In this document: one piece after another, positions 1-6,463 of the stretch
Layout: each line of letters begins with the position of its first letter
Position numbering within the stretch: the first letter of the stretch is position 1
Origin: Sphaerochaeta sp.
GTDB taxonomy: Bacteria > Spirochaetota > Spirochaetia > Sphaerochaetales > Sphaerochaetaceae
Length of the DNA stretch: 22,218 nucleotides
Reading direction: 5' to 3'
NCBI GenBank assembly: GCA_003456855.1
Contig: DMOO01000131.1
Span: 1 to 22,218, forward strand
The notes under the pieces: generated by a model
Told to the model about the DNA's origin: nothing
Seen by the model: the letters and a program-made list of their open reading frames with translations, nothing else
Database searches by the model: none
Translations under genes and position numbers: made by a program

Positions 1-518
1 TTGTAGTTCTCAACCTTCGCCTTGGAAGCGTTGTAAACGACGAAATCAGGCTTGAAGTTTGCGAGCTCTTCATCTGTCGGCTGGATGAACATATTCTTAA
101 CGAAATGAGCCTGCCACGCGACTTCCATGATGAAGCGGATAGCCATTCTGGTGTCCTTGTTGGCACCGCAGAATGCATCGACAACGAAGAGTCTCTTGTT
201 TGAGAGCTGCTCGATGGCAATCTTCTTGACTGCTTTCCAAGTCTCCTGGGAAGCTGGGTGGTTATCGTTCTTGTAACCCTCTGTTGTCCACCAGACTGTG
301 TCCTTTGAGTTCTCATCAACAACGATGAACTTATCCTTTGGTGAGCGGCCAGTATAGATACCGGTCATGACGTTGACTGCATTGAGCTCTGTGAGCTGAC
401 CCTTGTCGTAGCCCTCGAGGGCCGGATTCATTTCTTCTTTGAAAAGGAATTCATAAGAAGGATTGTAAACGATTTCCTTTGTGCCTGTGATACCATAAGC
501 TTTCAAATCGACTGCCAT
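1..518 (-). CDS. pckA: Phosphoenolpyruvate carboxykinase (ATP), 5' part only
   Basis: This is the N-terminal 172 residues of ATP-dependent PEP carboxykinase; the rest lies beyond the left edge. The enzyme interconverts oxaloacetate plus ATP with PEP, CO2 and ADP. In fermentative anaerobes it often runs in the carboxylating direction. The protein begins [20 protein letters not shown] and contains [15 protein letters not shown] (near residues 51-65), the substrate-binding stretch of the ATP-type family. [10 protein letters not shown] and [15 protein letters not shown] follow, also typical. The ATG at 516-518 is preceded by AAGGAG about 6 nt upstream, which fixes the start. The 136 bp between this gene and yiaK hold no terminator that I can see. 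An A/T palindrome (626-639) and a TATCAT hexamer near 580 are possible promoter parts, but no convincing -35/-10 pair emerged. Family certain; direction of flux is inference. Confidence 0.96.
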   Translation of the reverse strand, partial: MAVDLKAYGITGTKEIVYNPSYEFLFKEEMNPALEGYDKGQLTELNAVNVMTGIYTGRSPKDKFIVVDENSKDTVWWTTEGYKNDNHPASQETWKAVKKIAIEQLSNKRLFVVDAFCGANKDTRMAIRFIMEVAWQAHFVKNMFIQPTDEELANFKPDFVVYNASKAKVENY

Positions 519-625
519 GTGTTTCTCCTTATAACGTAATGCAGAGCAGGATTCAGGGCGAAGCCCGCTTGCCTACCGAGTCTATGATACTGAAAAACGG
601 CAAAAACATCACCAGTTTTGACAAT

Positions 626-639
626 AATATTTAAATATT
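626..639. repeat. Perfect 14-bp A/T palindrome upstream of pckA
   Basis: AATATTTAAATATT is its own reverse complement. It lies about 110 bp upstream of the pckA start and 16 bp after the stop of yiaK, in the most A/T-rich part of the gap. It could be an operator or UP-like element for pckA. A/T palindromes also occur by chance, so this is a weak regulatory call. Confidence 0.35.
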
Positions 640-654
640 TCTAACTCTTTTCGC

Positions 655-1677
655 TTAAAGTGCTTGAATATCATCCCAGGCATCTGTGGAGACCATGATG
701 CCCTCCGCCATCGCCTTGGCCCTGTCCTTCAGAACACGCTCTCCAGGATACCTGCTTGGAGAGCCCTCGACAACAGGCTTTGCCTCGTGGACACTGGCCT
801 TGATGGACTTCTCCACCTCGGCGAAGCCGTTCTCGCCAAGAACCTCAGGGTCTATTGCAATGAAGACCTGACAGAGATCGGACTCATCCACATTGTCAGC
901 CTGCATGTGTCTCTCAATGGCGGCGGAGTCGTTTCCGTCTGCCAGCATCGCTGCTGCGGCATCAAGCAGAATCGACATGCTGGAGCCCTTCCAGAAACCC
1001 ATTGGAAGGGAACGTCTGGTCCTCTCGATCTCTCCAGGGTTTGTGGTGAGCTCTCCGTTCTGGTCATAGCCGCCTGCAACAGGAAGCTTCTTGCCTGCCC
1101 TGCGGGTGACCTCAAGCTTTCCGTTGGAGAACTGGGACATTGCGCTGTCCAGCACGAAGTTCTGGCCGTCCTTGCCAGGAACCGCCATGACGAACGGGTT
1201 GTTCCCAATGTTGCACTCAAGGCTGCCCCAGCTTGGCAGATTCAGCCTTGTGTTTGTCCAGCAGATGCCCACAAGTCCCTTGTCAGCTGCAAGCCAGCCG
1301 TAGTAGCCACCGCGCATCCAGTGGTTTGCGTTCCTGAGGGCAACCATTCCTATTCCGAACTTCTTCGCGATCTCGCAGGCGCGGTCCATGCAGATGGATG
1401 CTGCGATGACACCGGCGCACTTGTTGGCATCATAGCGCTCCACAGCCCCCTTCCCTGAAACCAGGACGGGCTTGTTGCCTGGGATTATGGTTCCACAGTC
1501 ATAGTGTCCGATCATCCTCTTGACCCTGAGCACGCTGTGTGAGATCACACCGTCGGCTGCATTGAGGGCGAAGATCTCAGAGACCTTCCTGGCCTCCTCC
1601 TCTCCTGCACCATGCTTGATCAGCTTGTCATGAAGGACATCCTGGAACTGCTTTATTGTGATTCTGGTCTCTGCCAT
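655..1677 (-). CDS. yiaK: YiaK/Ldh2-type NAD(P)H-dependent oxidoreductase (2,3-diketo-L-gulonate reductase-like)
   Basis: Member of the malate/L-lactate dehydrogenase (Ldh2) fold, 340 residues. The best match from memory is E. coli YiaK/DlgD, which reduces 2,3-diketo-L-gulonate to 3-keto-L-gulonate in ascorbate/gulonate breakdown. Visible agreement includes GMVALRNANHWMRGGYYGW, GICWTNTRLNLPSWGSLECNIGNNPF, the LPMGFWKGSSMSILLD stretch, and the ending DAWDDIQAL against DSVWAKIQAL in YiaK. Cytoplasmic enzyme. The frame stays open upstream to 1824. The ATG at 1675-1677 is chosen because GGGAGG lies 6-7 nt ahead and the protein then starts like the family (MAETRITIKQFQDVL). No other yia pathway gene is nearby, so the true substrate could be a related 2-oxo acid. 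Own promoter at 1709-1736 with a dyad over the -10, suggesting regulation. Confidence 0.9.
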   Translation of the reverse strand: MAETRITIKQFQDVLHDKLIKHGAGEEEARKVSEIFALNAADGVISHSVLRVKRMIGHYDCGTIIPGNKPVLVSGKGAVERYDANKCAGVIAASICMDRACEIAKKFGIGMVALRNANHWMRGGYYGWLAADKGLVGICWTNTRLNLPSWGSLECNIGNNPFVMAVPGKDGQNFVLDSAMSQFSNGKLEVTRRAGKKLPVAGGYDQNGELTTNPGEIERTRRSLPMGFWKGSSMSILLDAAAAMLADGNDSAAIERHMQADNVDESDLCQVFIAIDPEVLGENGFAEVEKSIKASVHEAKPVVEGSPSRYPGERVLKDRAKAMAEGIMVSTDAWDDIQAL

Positions 1678-1692
1678 GTGGAACCTCCCGTA

Positions 1693-1722
1693 TTTCCGTC
1701 TGAATAGAATCATAGACGAAAA
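1693..1722. promoter_or_regulatory. Operator-like dyad over the yiaK -10
   Basis: Arms TTTCCGTCT (1693-1701) and AGACGAAAA (1714-1722) are inverted copies matching at 8 of 9 positions, separated by 12 bp. They bracket the -10 hexamer, a position typical of repressor sites. No regulator gene is adjacent. Confidence 0.45.
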
Positions 1723-1736
1723 ACCTTTTCTGTTAA
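1709..1736 (-). promoter_or_regulatory. Promoter of yiaK
   Basis: Reading the minus strand: -35 TTAACA (1736-1731), 16-nt spacer, -10 TATGAT (1714-1709). This predicts an RNA start near 1702 and a leader of about 25 nt that includes the GGGAGG ribosome site. Confidence 0.55.
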
Positions 1737-1798
1737 ATACAAGGGCCCGGCAGAGTCCGGCAATTGAAAAAATACGGCCATAGGAGTACCTTATATCC

Positions 1799-2476
1799 AT
1801 GAAACTGCTCTGCGTATCAGACACTACAAGAAGCCTTGCCTACTCACAGAACGTTGCTGAGATCTACAAGGGTACGGACATCATCTTCTCCTGCGGCGAC
1901 ATGCCGGTGGAGACCCATGACTATCTGGCGACCATGCTCAAGCGTGACGTCTACTATGTCTACGGCAATCACAACCTGAAGACCTTCAAGATGGAGATGG
2001 ACAAGGAGTCGCAGAGATACTCCCCTCTGTCAAACGACATAAACACCCCCTTCTACGGCTTTCTGATAGACGGGAAATGCGTCAGGGACAAGAGAACAGG
2101 GCTTCTGATAGCCGGCCTTGGCGGTTCCATGAAGTACAACGACGGAGACAGCCAGTACACCGAAGCCAAGATGCGCCACAGAATAGCAAGACTCATTCCT
2201 AAACTTTTAGCAAACCGCTTGAAATACGGACGTTATCTTGATATTCTCATCACCCATGCACCGCCGTTCGGCATTGGAGATGGCAAGGACCTTTGCCACA
2301 GAGGATTCAAGTGCTTCTTGAAGTTCATGGACAAGTACCAGCCAAAGTATCTGCTCCATGGACACATACATCTCGATGACCAGAACGCGAACAGAATCAC
2401 ACAGTACAAAAGCACCAAGGTCATAAACGTATATGGGAGCTACCTGGTGGAAGACAACGAGTTAGGAGATAATTGA
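1799..2476 (+). CDS. Calcineurin-like metallophosphoesterase
   Basis: 225-residue cytoplasmic phosphoesterase of the two-metal calcineurin fold. Ordered metal-ligand motifs are D8 (VSDTT), GD at 33-34 (SCGDM), GNHN at 56-59, H153 (ITHAPP) and HGHIH at 187-191. The first motif is normally DxH, and here the His position is Thr (D8-T-T). A variant subfamily without this His exists, so the site may bind metals differently. No signal peptide. The ATG at 1799 has AGGAG upstream, but at a long spacing of about 12 nt. The gene overlaps the next one by 1 nt (TGATG), so the pair is translationally coupled. Substrate unknown; phosphodiester or phosphoprotein hydrolysis is possible. Confidence 0.85.
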   Translation: MKLLCVSDTTRSLAYSQNVAEIYKGTDIIFSCGDMPVETHDYLATMLKRDVYYVYGNHNLKTFKMEMDKESQRYSPLSNDINTPFYGFLIDGKCVRDKRTGLLIAGLGGSMKYNDGDSQYTEAKMRHRIARLIPKLLANRLKYGRYLDILITHAPPFGIGDGKDLCHRGFKCFLKFMDKYQPKYLLHGHIHLDDQNANRITQYKSTKVINVYGSYLVEDNELGDN

Positions 2477-3372
2477 TGGCCGATCACGTCACAACCGCAG
2501 ACGATTTCAACAAGGCACTAAGACATGCCAGATTCCAGGAGCTCTTCTCCACATTCAGATGGCACAATCCAGACCTTCTTTCATTCTACGAAGTGACAAA
2601 GCTGATCAAGCCTGAAGCGGAGTACTACAAAGGGATGCAGACCATCCCTGTGAACAAGATAATCGGATCGGAGAGCCGCTACCACGACTTCTCCTCAGCC
2701 TTCTATCCAAAGAACGTGCATCTTAAGAATCGCTGGGAGAGCATCGATGCAGCGCGCCTAGACGATGTCATCCTTCCACCGATTTCCGTGTACAAGCTCG
2801 GTGAATGGTATTTTGTCAGAGACGGAAACCACAGGGTCTCGGTTGCAAGGACAAAGGGTGTCGAGTTCATCGATGCAGAGGTCGTCGAGCTCACATCCAA
2901 GATCCCTCTTGAGGAGGGAATCACCCTGAACGAGATCAAGAAGCGTGTGGTCAACTACGAGAGACAGCGCTTCATCGAGCAGTTCAATCCGACCTATCTT
3001 CCAATGGACAGAATCGTCTTCACCGCCCCAGGCTCCTACCCGGAGATGGTCAACCACATCAACGTCCACAAGTACTACGTCAACCAGACACTCCCTGACG
3101 AGATGACCTTCGAGGAAGGTGCGAAGAGCTGGTTCAAGAACGTCTATCTCCCGATTGCAGACGCCATAGAGAAGGAGCACCTTCTAATGGAGTTCCCGGG
3201 CCAGACAGAGGCAGACCTCTACATGTGGCTGGTTCGCCGCTGGGATGAGATGAAAAGAATCAATGCCCTGGCTACGGAGAATGATGCTGCAAAAGCCATC
3301 AAGAAAGAGCAGAAGAAGCCATTGATTCACAGATGGGTGAAGTACATACAATCCAAACTGAACAGAAATTAG
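2476..3372 (+). CDS. ParB/sulfiredoxin-fold protein with DGNHR motif, function unknown
   Basis: 298 residues, cytoplasmic. The central part (about residues 55-140) looks like a ParB-N/Srx domain: IPVNKIIGSESR early, then a helix, LPPISVYKLGEWYFVRDGNHRVSVA with DGNHR at 116-120, and FIDAEVVEL. In ParB relatives the matching GxxRxxA box binds a nucleotide. DGNHRVSVA is the variant seen in stand-alone ParB-like proteins. The C-terminal half (NPTYLPMDRIVFTAPGSYPEM onward) is not recognised; it is mostly helical, with MEFPGQTEADLYMWLVRRWDEM. An in-frame TTG at 2473 precedes ATG 2476. I choose the ATG, with AGGAG 7 nt upstream. It is coupled to the phosphoesterase, so the two likely work together. 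It is not a chromosome-partitioning ParB, because there is no HTH and no parA neighbour. Confidence 0.75.
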   Translation: MADHVTTADDFNKALRHARFQELFSTFRWHNPDLLSFYEVTKLIKPEAEYYKGMQTIPVNKIIGSESRYHDFSSAFYPKNVHLKNRWESIDAARLDDVILPPISVYKLGEWYFVRDGNHRVSVARTKGVEFIDAEVVELTSKIPLEEGITLNEIKKRVVNYERQRFIEQFNPTYLPMDRIVFTAPGSYPEMVNHINVHKYYVNQTLPDEMTFEEGAKSWFKNVYLPIADAIEKEHLLMEFPGQTEADLYMWLVRRWDEMKRINALATENDAAKAIKKEQKKPLIHRWVKYIQSKLNRN

Positions 3373-3385
3373 GTTAATATTTCCA

Positions 3386-3415
3386 TTGCACTATTATGAC
3401 AGTCTCTGTTAAAAT
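3386..3415 (+). promoter_or_regulatory. Promoter of the YwaF-like gene
   Basis: -35 TTGCAC (3386-3391), 18-nt spacer, -10 TAAAAT (3410-3415). The predicted start is near 3422, which leaves a short leader containing AGGGGG before ATG 3448. Confidence 0.55.
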
Positions 3416-3447
3416 GTCAGAAAAGCAAAAAGACAGGGGGCTTCATC

Positions 3448-4227
3448 ATGTGGAAGACACAGCCACACCCTTATGGGACATTGCATTTCATCGCAATCGG
3501 ATTCATGGTTATCTGCGCCGCAGTCGGCATCTATCTTGGAATCAAGTACAAAGGCAACAAGTATGACAAGTCCAGGGACAAGGCACTGAGCACACTGGGC
3601 TTTGTGATCATCGGACTTGAGGCCTTCAAGATCATCTTCAGGATCGCCACACATGAGAACGTGGACCTTACTCTGATCTCATTCCAGATCTGCTCCATCC
3701 CGATGTACCTGCTCCCTTGGATCGCCTACATGAAGGAAGGGAAGCTCAAGAAGGCCTTCCTGGGCTACGTCTCGTTCCAGGCCTTCGTATCAGCCTTCTT
3801 CTACTTTGTGAAACCCAATGCAATCTTCACAACCAAGTATGTGATCATCTCACTGCATTCAATCGTCTGGCACAGCCTTCTGGTTGCAATGTCCCTCTTC
3901 GTCATGGTCAGCTATGGCCTTCTCAGCAAGAAGGGCCGCGAGTACCTGATCCTTGGAAACCTTCTGTGGATCGGAACAGCCTTCATTGCAATGATCCTTG
4001 ATGTGATTCTCAGAAAAGCAGTTCCCGGATCAGCCGTTGACCTCTTCTACATTGCACCTGGTTCAACCTTCAAGTACCCTCTTCTGAGCCTGATCTTCCC
4101 GAAGCCGGAGCCTTATGCACTGTACTTCGTGTCCTTCCTGATCTACTACACCCTGGGCTGCATAATCATCTACGCAGTCGGATGCGGCATCACGGCCTTG
4201 GCAACAAGAGGAAAGAGAAAGAACTGA
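3448..4227 (+). CDS. YwaF/TIGR02206-like integral membrane protein
   Basis: 259 residues with about seven hydrophobic segments (near 14-29, 49-65, 80-93, 100-117, 126-155, 170-186 and 230-250) and a basic tail (TRGKRKN). The pattern of an N-terminal HPYGTLHFIAIGF followed by LISFQICSIPMYLLPWIAY around residues 75-93 is characteristic of the TIGR02206/YwaF family of bacterial membrane proteins. Their biochemical role is not established. ATG 3448 has AGGGGG about 9 nt upstream and its own promoter. The gene converges on the PQ-loop-like gene with only 8 bp between the stop codons and no visible terminator there. Substrate or partner unknown. Confidence 0.75.
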   Translation: MWKTQPHPYGTLHFIAIGFMVICAAVGIYLGIKYKGNKYDKSRDKALSTLGFVIIGLEAFKIIFRIATHENVDLTLISFQICSIPMYLLPWIAYMKEGKLKKAFLGYVSFQAFVSAFFYFVKPNAIFTTKYVIISLHSIVWHSLLVAMSLFVMVSYGLLSKKGREYLILGNLLWIGTAFIAMILDVILRKAVPGSAVDLFYIAPGSTFKYPLLSLIFPKPEPYALYFVSFLIYYTLGCIIIYAVGCGITALATRGKRKN

Positions 4228-4235
4228 TTATCGGA

Positions 4236-4520
4236 TTATTTGTCGGCTTTCCTGTCCAGGCTTCTGTTTCTGAAGTAAAGGCAGAAGTCGACGAACACCA
4301 TGCAGAAGTTCAGGATGTAGAAGAACATCACATACCACTTGAATGATGGGGCTGTGAGCTTGGAGATTATTCCGCATACATAGCCGAACAGGATCAGCAC
4401 CAGGAACCAGAGGCTCTTGCCCTTTGCGGTTCTTGACTTGATTGATTTGATGACATTCATCGGCCATGAGAAGCCGAAGCTTATAAGCATAAGAATCTCG
4501 CACAGTTCAGTGATCTTCAT
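4236..4520 (-). CDS. Small PQ-loop/SemiSWEET-like membrane protein
   Basis: 94 residues with three hydrophobic helices (about 3-18, 37-55 and 62-80) and a short basic end (RNRSLDRKADK). The stretch GFSWPMNVIKSIKSRTAKGKSLWFLVLILFGYVCG resembles the PQ-loop/SemiSWEET pattern in which a W-P-x-N helix end is followed by a basic loop and GKSLxF. SemiSWEETs are three-helix sugar transporters that work as dimers; related small proteins have unknown cargo. The start is ATG 4518-4520, preceded by GGAGG at 7-nt spacing. That Shine-Dalgarno is part of the right arm of a terminator-like hairpin (4521-4554), and an internal promoter lies just upstream. The frame is open further upstream to 4607, but those residues have no ribosome site and overlap the lipoprotein gene's end. 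Function inferred from pattern only. Confidence 0.75.
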   Translation of the reverse strand: MKITELCEILMLISFGFSWPMNVIKSIKSRTAKGKSLWFLVLILFGYVCGIISKLTAPSFKWYVMFFYILNFCMVFVDFCLYFRNRSLDRKADK

Positions 4521-4554
4521 AAAAAAACCTCCGAAGCAACTCGCCTCGGAGGTT
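4521..4554 (-). terminator. Intrinsic terminator overlapping the downstream gene's Shine-Dalgarno
   Basis: On the minus strand the RNA reads AACCTCCGA (4554-4546), an 11-nt loop, TCGGAGGTT (4534-4526), then the rest of a run of seven U, and then immediately the ATG of the PQ-loop-like gene. The 9-bp perfect stem plus U tract is a standard factor-independent terminator for the lipoprotein transcript. Its right arm contains the GGAGG used by the next gene, so the same hairpin would also block translation of read-through RNA. Confidence 0.8.
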
Positions 4555-4583
4555 ATTTTAATTCTCAGTTTAGCATCAGTCAA
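4555..4583 (-). promoter_or_regulatory. Internal promoter ahead of the PQ-loop-like gene
   Basis: -35 TTGACT (4583-4578), 17-nt spacer, -10 TAAAAT (4560-4555). The -35 overlaps the stop codon of the lipoprotein gene. The predicted start, near 4546-4548, falls inside the left arm of the terminator hairpin. RNA made here would lack most of that arm and keep GGAGG single-stranded. Confidence 0.65.
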
Positions 4584-4668
4584 TGCTGCCGGATGCGCAG
4601 GAAACAAGTGATACTGAGAGAAGCAGAACCAATGCTGCTGTAAGGATTGTACTTGTAAGGTGTCTCAT
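4576..4668 (-). CDS. 30-residue micro-lipoprotein (entericidin-like size)
   Basis: A very short gene. It starts at ATG 4666-4668 with GGAGGG about 6 nt upstream. The product begins MRHLTSTILTAALVLLLSVS and ends LVSCASGSID. It has a basic N-terminus, a hydrophobic core (about residues 8-22), and a good lipobox L21-V-S-C24. After signal peptidase II cleavage only CASGSID (7 residues) would remain on the lipid anchor. Promoter (4689-4717), ribosome site, lipobox and terminator all lie in the right order, which is stronger support than the length alone. No family assigned; its size and layout recall entericidin-type lipopeptides, but I see no sequence identity to claim that. It could be a signal lipopeptide (by analogy with peptide pheromones cut from lipoprotein signal sequences) or an envelope-stress product. 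Confidence 0.75.
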   Translation of the reverse strand: MRHLTSTILTAALVLLLSVSLVSCASGSID

Positions 4669-4688
4669 TCTAAGCCCTCCATGCTTTA

Positions 4689-4717
4689 AACATAGAGGGT
4701 TGTGGATCATTGCTCAA
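4689..4717 (-). promoter_or_regulatory. Promoter of the micro-lipoprotein gene
   Basis: -35 TTGAGC (4717-4712), 17-nt spacer, -10 TATGTT (4694-4689). Predicted start near 4682, giving a leader of about 14 nt that carries GGAGGG. Confidence 0.55.
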
Positions 4718-4758
4718 GAAAAGCATTCATCAAAACACATTTCTCCATAAAGAGGTTT

Positions 4759-5553
4759 TCAGTCTTTGTCCGTGAGCAGCATGCGGTCCGTCTGGAGTTC
4801 GCTTCCGGCCTTTGTCTTGAACAGGTCGACCAGACCGGAGACCGTTAGTGAAGACTTGGCCTCGCCCTCCACGTCAAGGATGGCCTTTCCCTGATTCATC
4901 ATCAGAAGCCTGTTTCCAAGGTCAATCGCGCTCTGCATGTTGTGAGTGACCATCATGCAGGTGATGTTGTCCTTCTCGACTATGCGCTTTGTCAGGTCCA
5001 GGACCTTCTCCGCTGTTCCGGGGTCCAGGGCTGCGGTGTGCTCGTCCAGGAGCAGGATCTTCGGAGGGTTTATCGTGGCCATCATCAGAGTCAGAGCCTG
5101 GCGCTGACCTCCTGAGAGAAGGCCTACAGGCTGCTTCATGCGATCCTCAAGACCCATTCCAAGCTGGGAGAGCTTCTCTCTGAAGAGTTCCCTGTCCTGC
5201 TTTGAGACCCTTGCCAGCCAGCCGCCATGGCCTGCTGCAAGTGCAAGGTTCTCCTCTATGCTCATATTAGGTGCGCTTCCACGCATTGGGTCCTGGAAAA
5301 GGCGTCCGATGGACTTTGCCCTCACGTGGTCAGGCGTGAAGGTTATGTCCTTGCCGTCGATGAAGATCTTTCCGGAGTCCACGATGAAGTTTCCGCAGAT
5401 TGCATTGAACAGAGTGCTCTTTCCTGCGCCGTTTGCACCGATTATCGTAACGAAGTCGCCCTTGTTCACGCGAAGCGAGAAATCATCGAGAGCCTTCTTG
5501 GCGTCCTGGGTTCCAGCATTGAATGTCTTTGAGATGTTAAGAATATCAAGCAT
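4759..5553 (-). CDS. ABC transporter ATP-binding protein (partner of an ABC_sub_bind-family binding protein)
   Basis: 264-residue cytoplasmic ATPase. Motifs: Walker A GANGAGKS (39-46), Q-loop FQDP (86-89), signature LSGGQ (146-150), Walker B LLLD with catalytic E171, D-loop ALDP, and switch His204 (VTHNM). The usual DEP after Walker B is DEH (E171-H172); DEHTAALDP is, as I recall, normal for this transporter subgroup. The start ATG 5551-5553 lies one nucleotide after the permease stop (TGAAATG), so it is translated by coupling. Last gene of a binding protein, permease, ATPase operon. The substrate is not fixed by sequence. Relatives with this gene order include the predicted tryptophan importers TrpXYZ of streptococci, but others carry other cargo. 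No convincing terminator follows it. Confidence 0.9.
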   Translation of the reverse strand: MLDILNISKTFNAGTQDAKKALDDFSLRVNKGDFVTIIGANGAGKSTLFNAICGNFIVDSGKIFIDGKDITFTPDHVRAKSIGRLFQDPMRGSAPNMSIEENLALAAGHGGWLARVSKQDRELFREKLSQLGMGLEDRMKQPVGLLSGGQRQALTLMMATINPPKILLLDEHTAALDPGTAEKVLDLTKRIVEKDNITCMMVTHNMQSAIDLGNRLLMMNQGKAILDVEGEAKSSLTVSGLVDLFKTKAGSELQTDRMLLTDKD

Positions 5554-5554
5554 T

Positions 5555-6463
5555 TCAGGCCCTCCCCCGCTTCTTAAGCTTTCTCATGAACAGAGGGAAC
5601 CTCTGCTGCAGATACGGACCTGAGATTGCAATGACGACGATGACAGAGGACACAAGCTTCAGCATGAAGGCCGGCATGTTCAGTCTGAGTGCTACAGTGT
5701 AGACCAGACGGAAGATGAAGGCTCCAAGCACCGCACCCACAAGTCTGAAGGTGATCGGGCGGCGCTTTCCGATGAAGGTGTTTCCGATCAGAAGCGAAGC
5801 CAGTGCAATGGTGAGCATTCCGGATCCTATGTTCACGTTGACCGACTTCTGGTACTGGGCCAGAAGGCAGCCCGAGAGTGCGGTGAACGAGTTGGAGATG
5901 CAGAGGCCGATGATCGTGGTCTTAACAGGGTTGATCGATGAGGATCTGACCATGTCAGGGTTGTCACCTGTGGCCCTGATTGCAAGACCGATGCGGGTCT
6001 TCAGGAAAAAGGCCAGGAAAACCACCACCAAGGCGGTGAACAGGACAATGACTATAAGCTTGTACTGAGGACCAAGGAAGGATGCACCAAGAAGGGCCTT
6101 GGCCTTTGTGAAGATGGTCTCGGTCTTGTTCATGTTAAGCAGTGAGGAGTTGCCCATCACAGCGATGTTGATCGAATAGAGTCCGGTGTTGACTACGATT
6201 CCGGACAGAAGGCTGTCCACACCCATCTTCGTCTGGAGGAATGCAGTGACGAAGCCTGAAAGTGCGCCGGCCCCCATTGCGGCCAGGAGGGCCAGGAAGG
6301 GATGCCCCGAGAGTGCAACTACAGCACCAACGGCCGCTCCGAATGTGAAGCAGCCGTCCGTGGAGAGGTCACATACTCCCAGCATGCTATAGCTGAGAAA
6401 CAGAGCCAGGACTGTGAGCGAGCTCATCAGTCCCAGTTCAAGTGCGGTCAGTATTAAATCCAT
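5555..6463 (-). CDS. ABC transporter permease (BPD_transp_2 type)
   Basis: 302-residue inner-membrane permease with about eight hydrophobic segments and a basic C-terminus (RKLKKRGRA). The N-terminal part (SYSMLGVCDLSTDGCFTFGAAVGA) and the cytoplasmic loop around KTRIGLAIRATGDNPDMVRSSSI are typical of branched-chain amino acid/ribose-like permeases (BPD_transp_2); the latter region couples to the ATPase. A single permease gene suggests a homodimer. ATG 6461-6463 overlaps the binding-protein stop by one base (TGATG). It acts with the flanking ATPase and binding protein in uptake of an unknown small molecule. Confidence 0.9.
   Translation of the reverse strand: MDLILTALELGLMSSLTVLALFLSYSMLGVCDLSTDGCFTFGAAVGAVVALSGHPFLALLAAMGAGALSGFVTAFLQTKMGVDSLLSGIVVNTGLYSINIAVMGNSSLLNMNKTETIFTKAKALLGASFLGPQYKLIVIVLFTALVVVFLAFFLKTRIGLAIRATGDNPDMVRSSSINPVKTTIIGLCISNSFTALSGCLLAQYQKSVNVNIGSGMLTIALASLLIGNTFIGKRRPITFRLVGAVLGAFIFRLVYTVALRLNMPAFMLKLVSSVIVVIAISGPYLQQRFPLFMRKLKKRGRA

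Noticed and set aside
664..1458. Long plus-strand open frame opposite yiaK
   Set aside because: It is antisense to a clearly conserved enzyme and its translation resembles no family; a codon-bias shadow.
2473..2478. TTG start at 2473 for the DGNHR protein
   Set aside because: ATG 2476 has the better spacing from AGGAG and makes the usual TGATG overlap.
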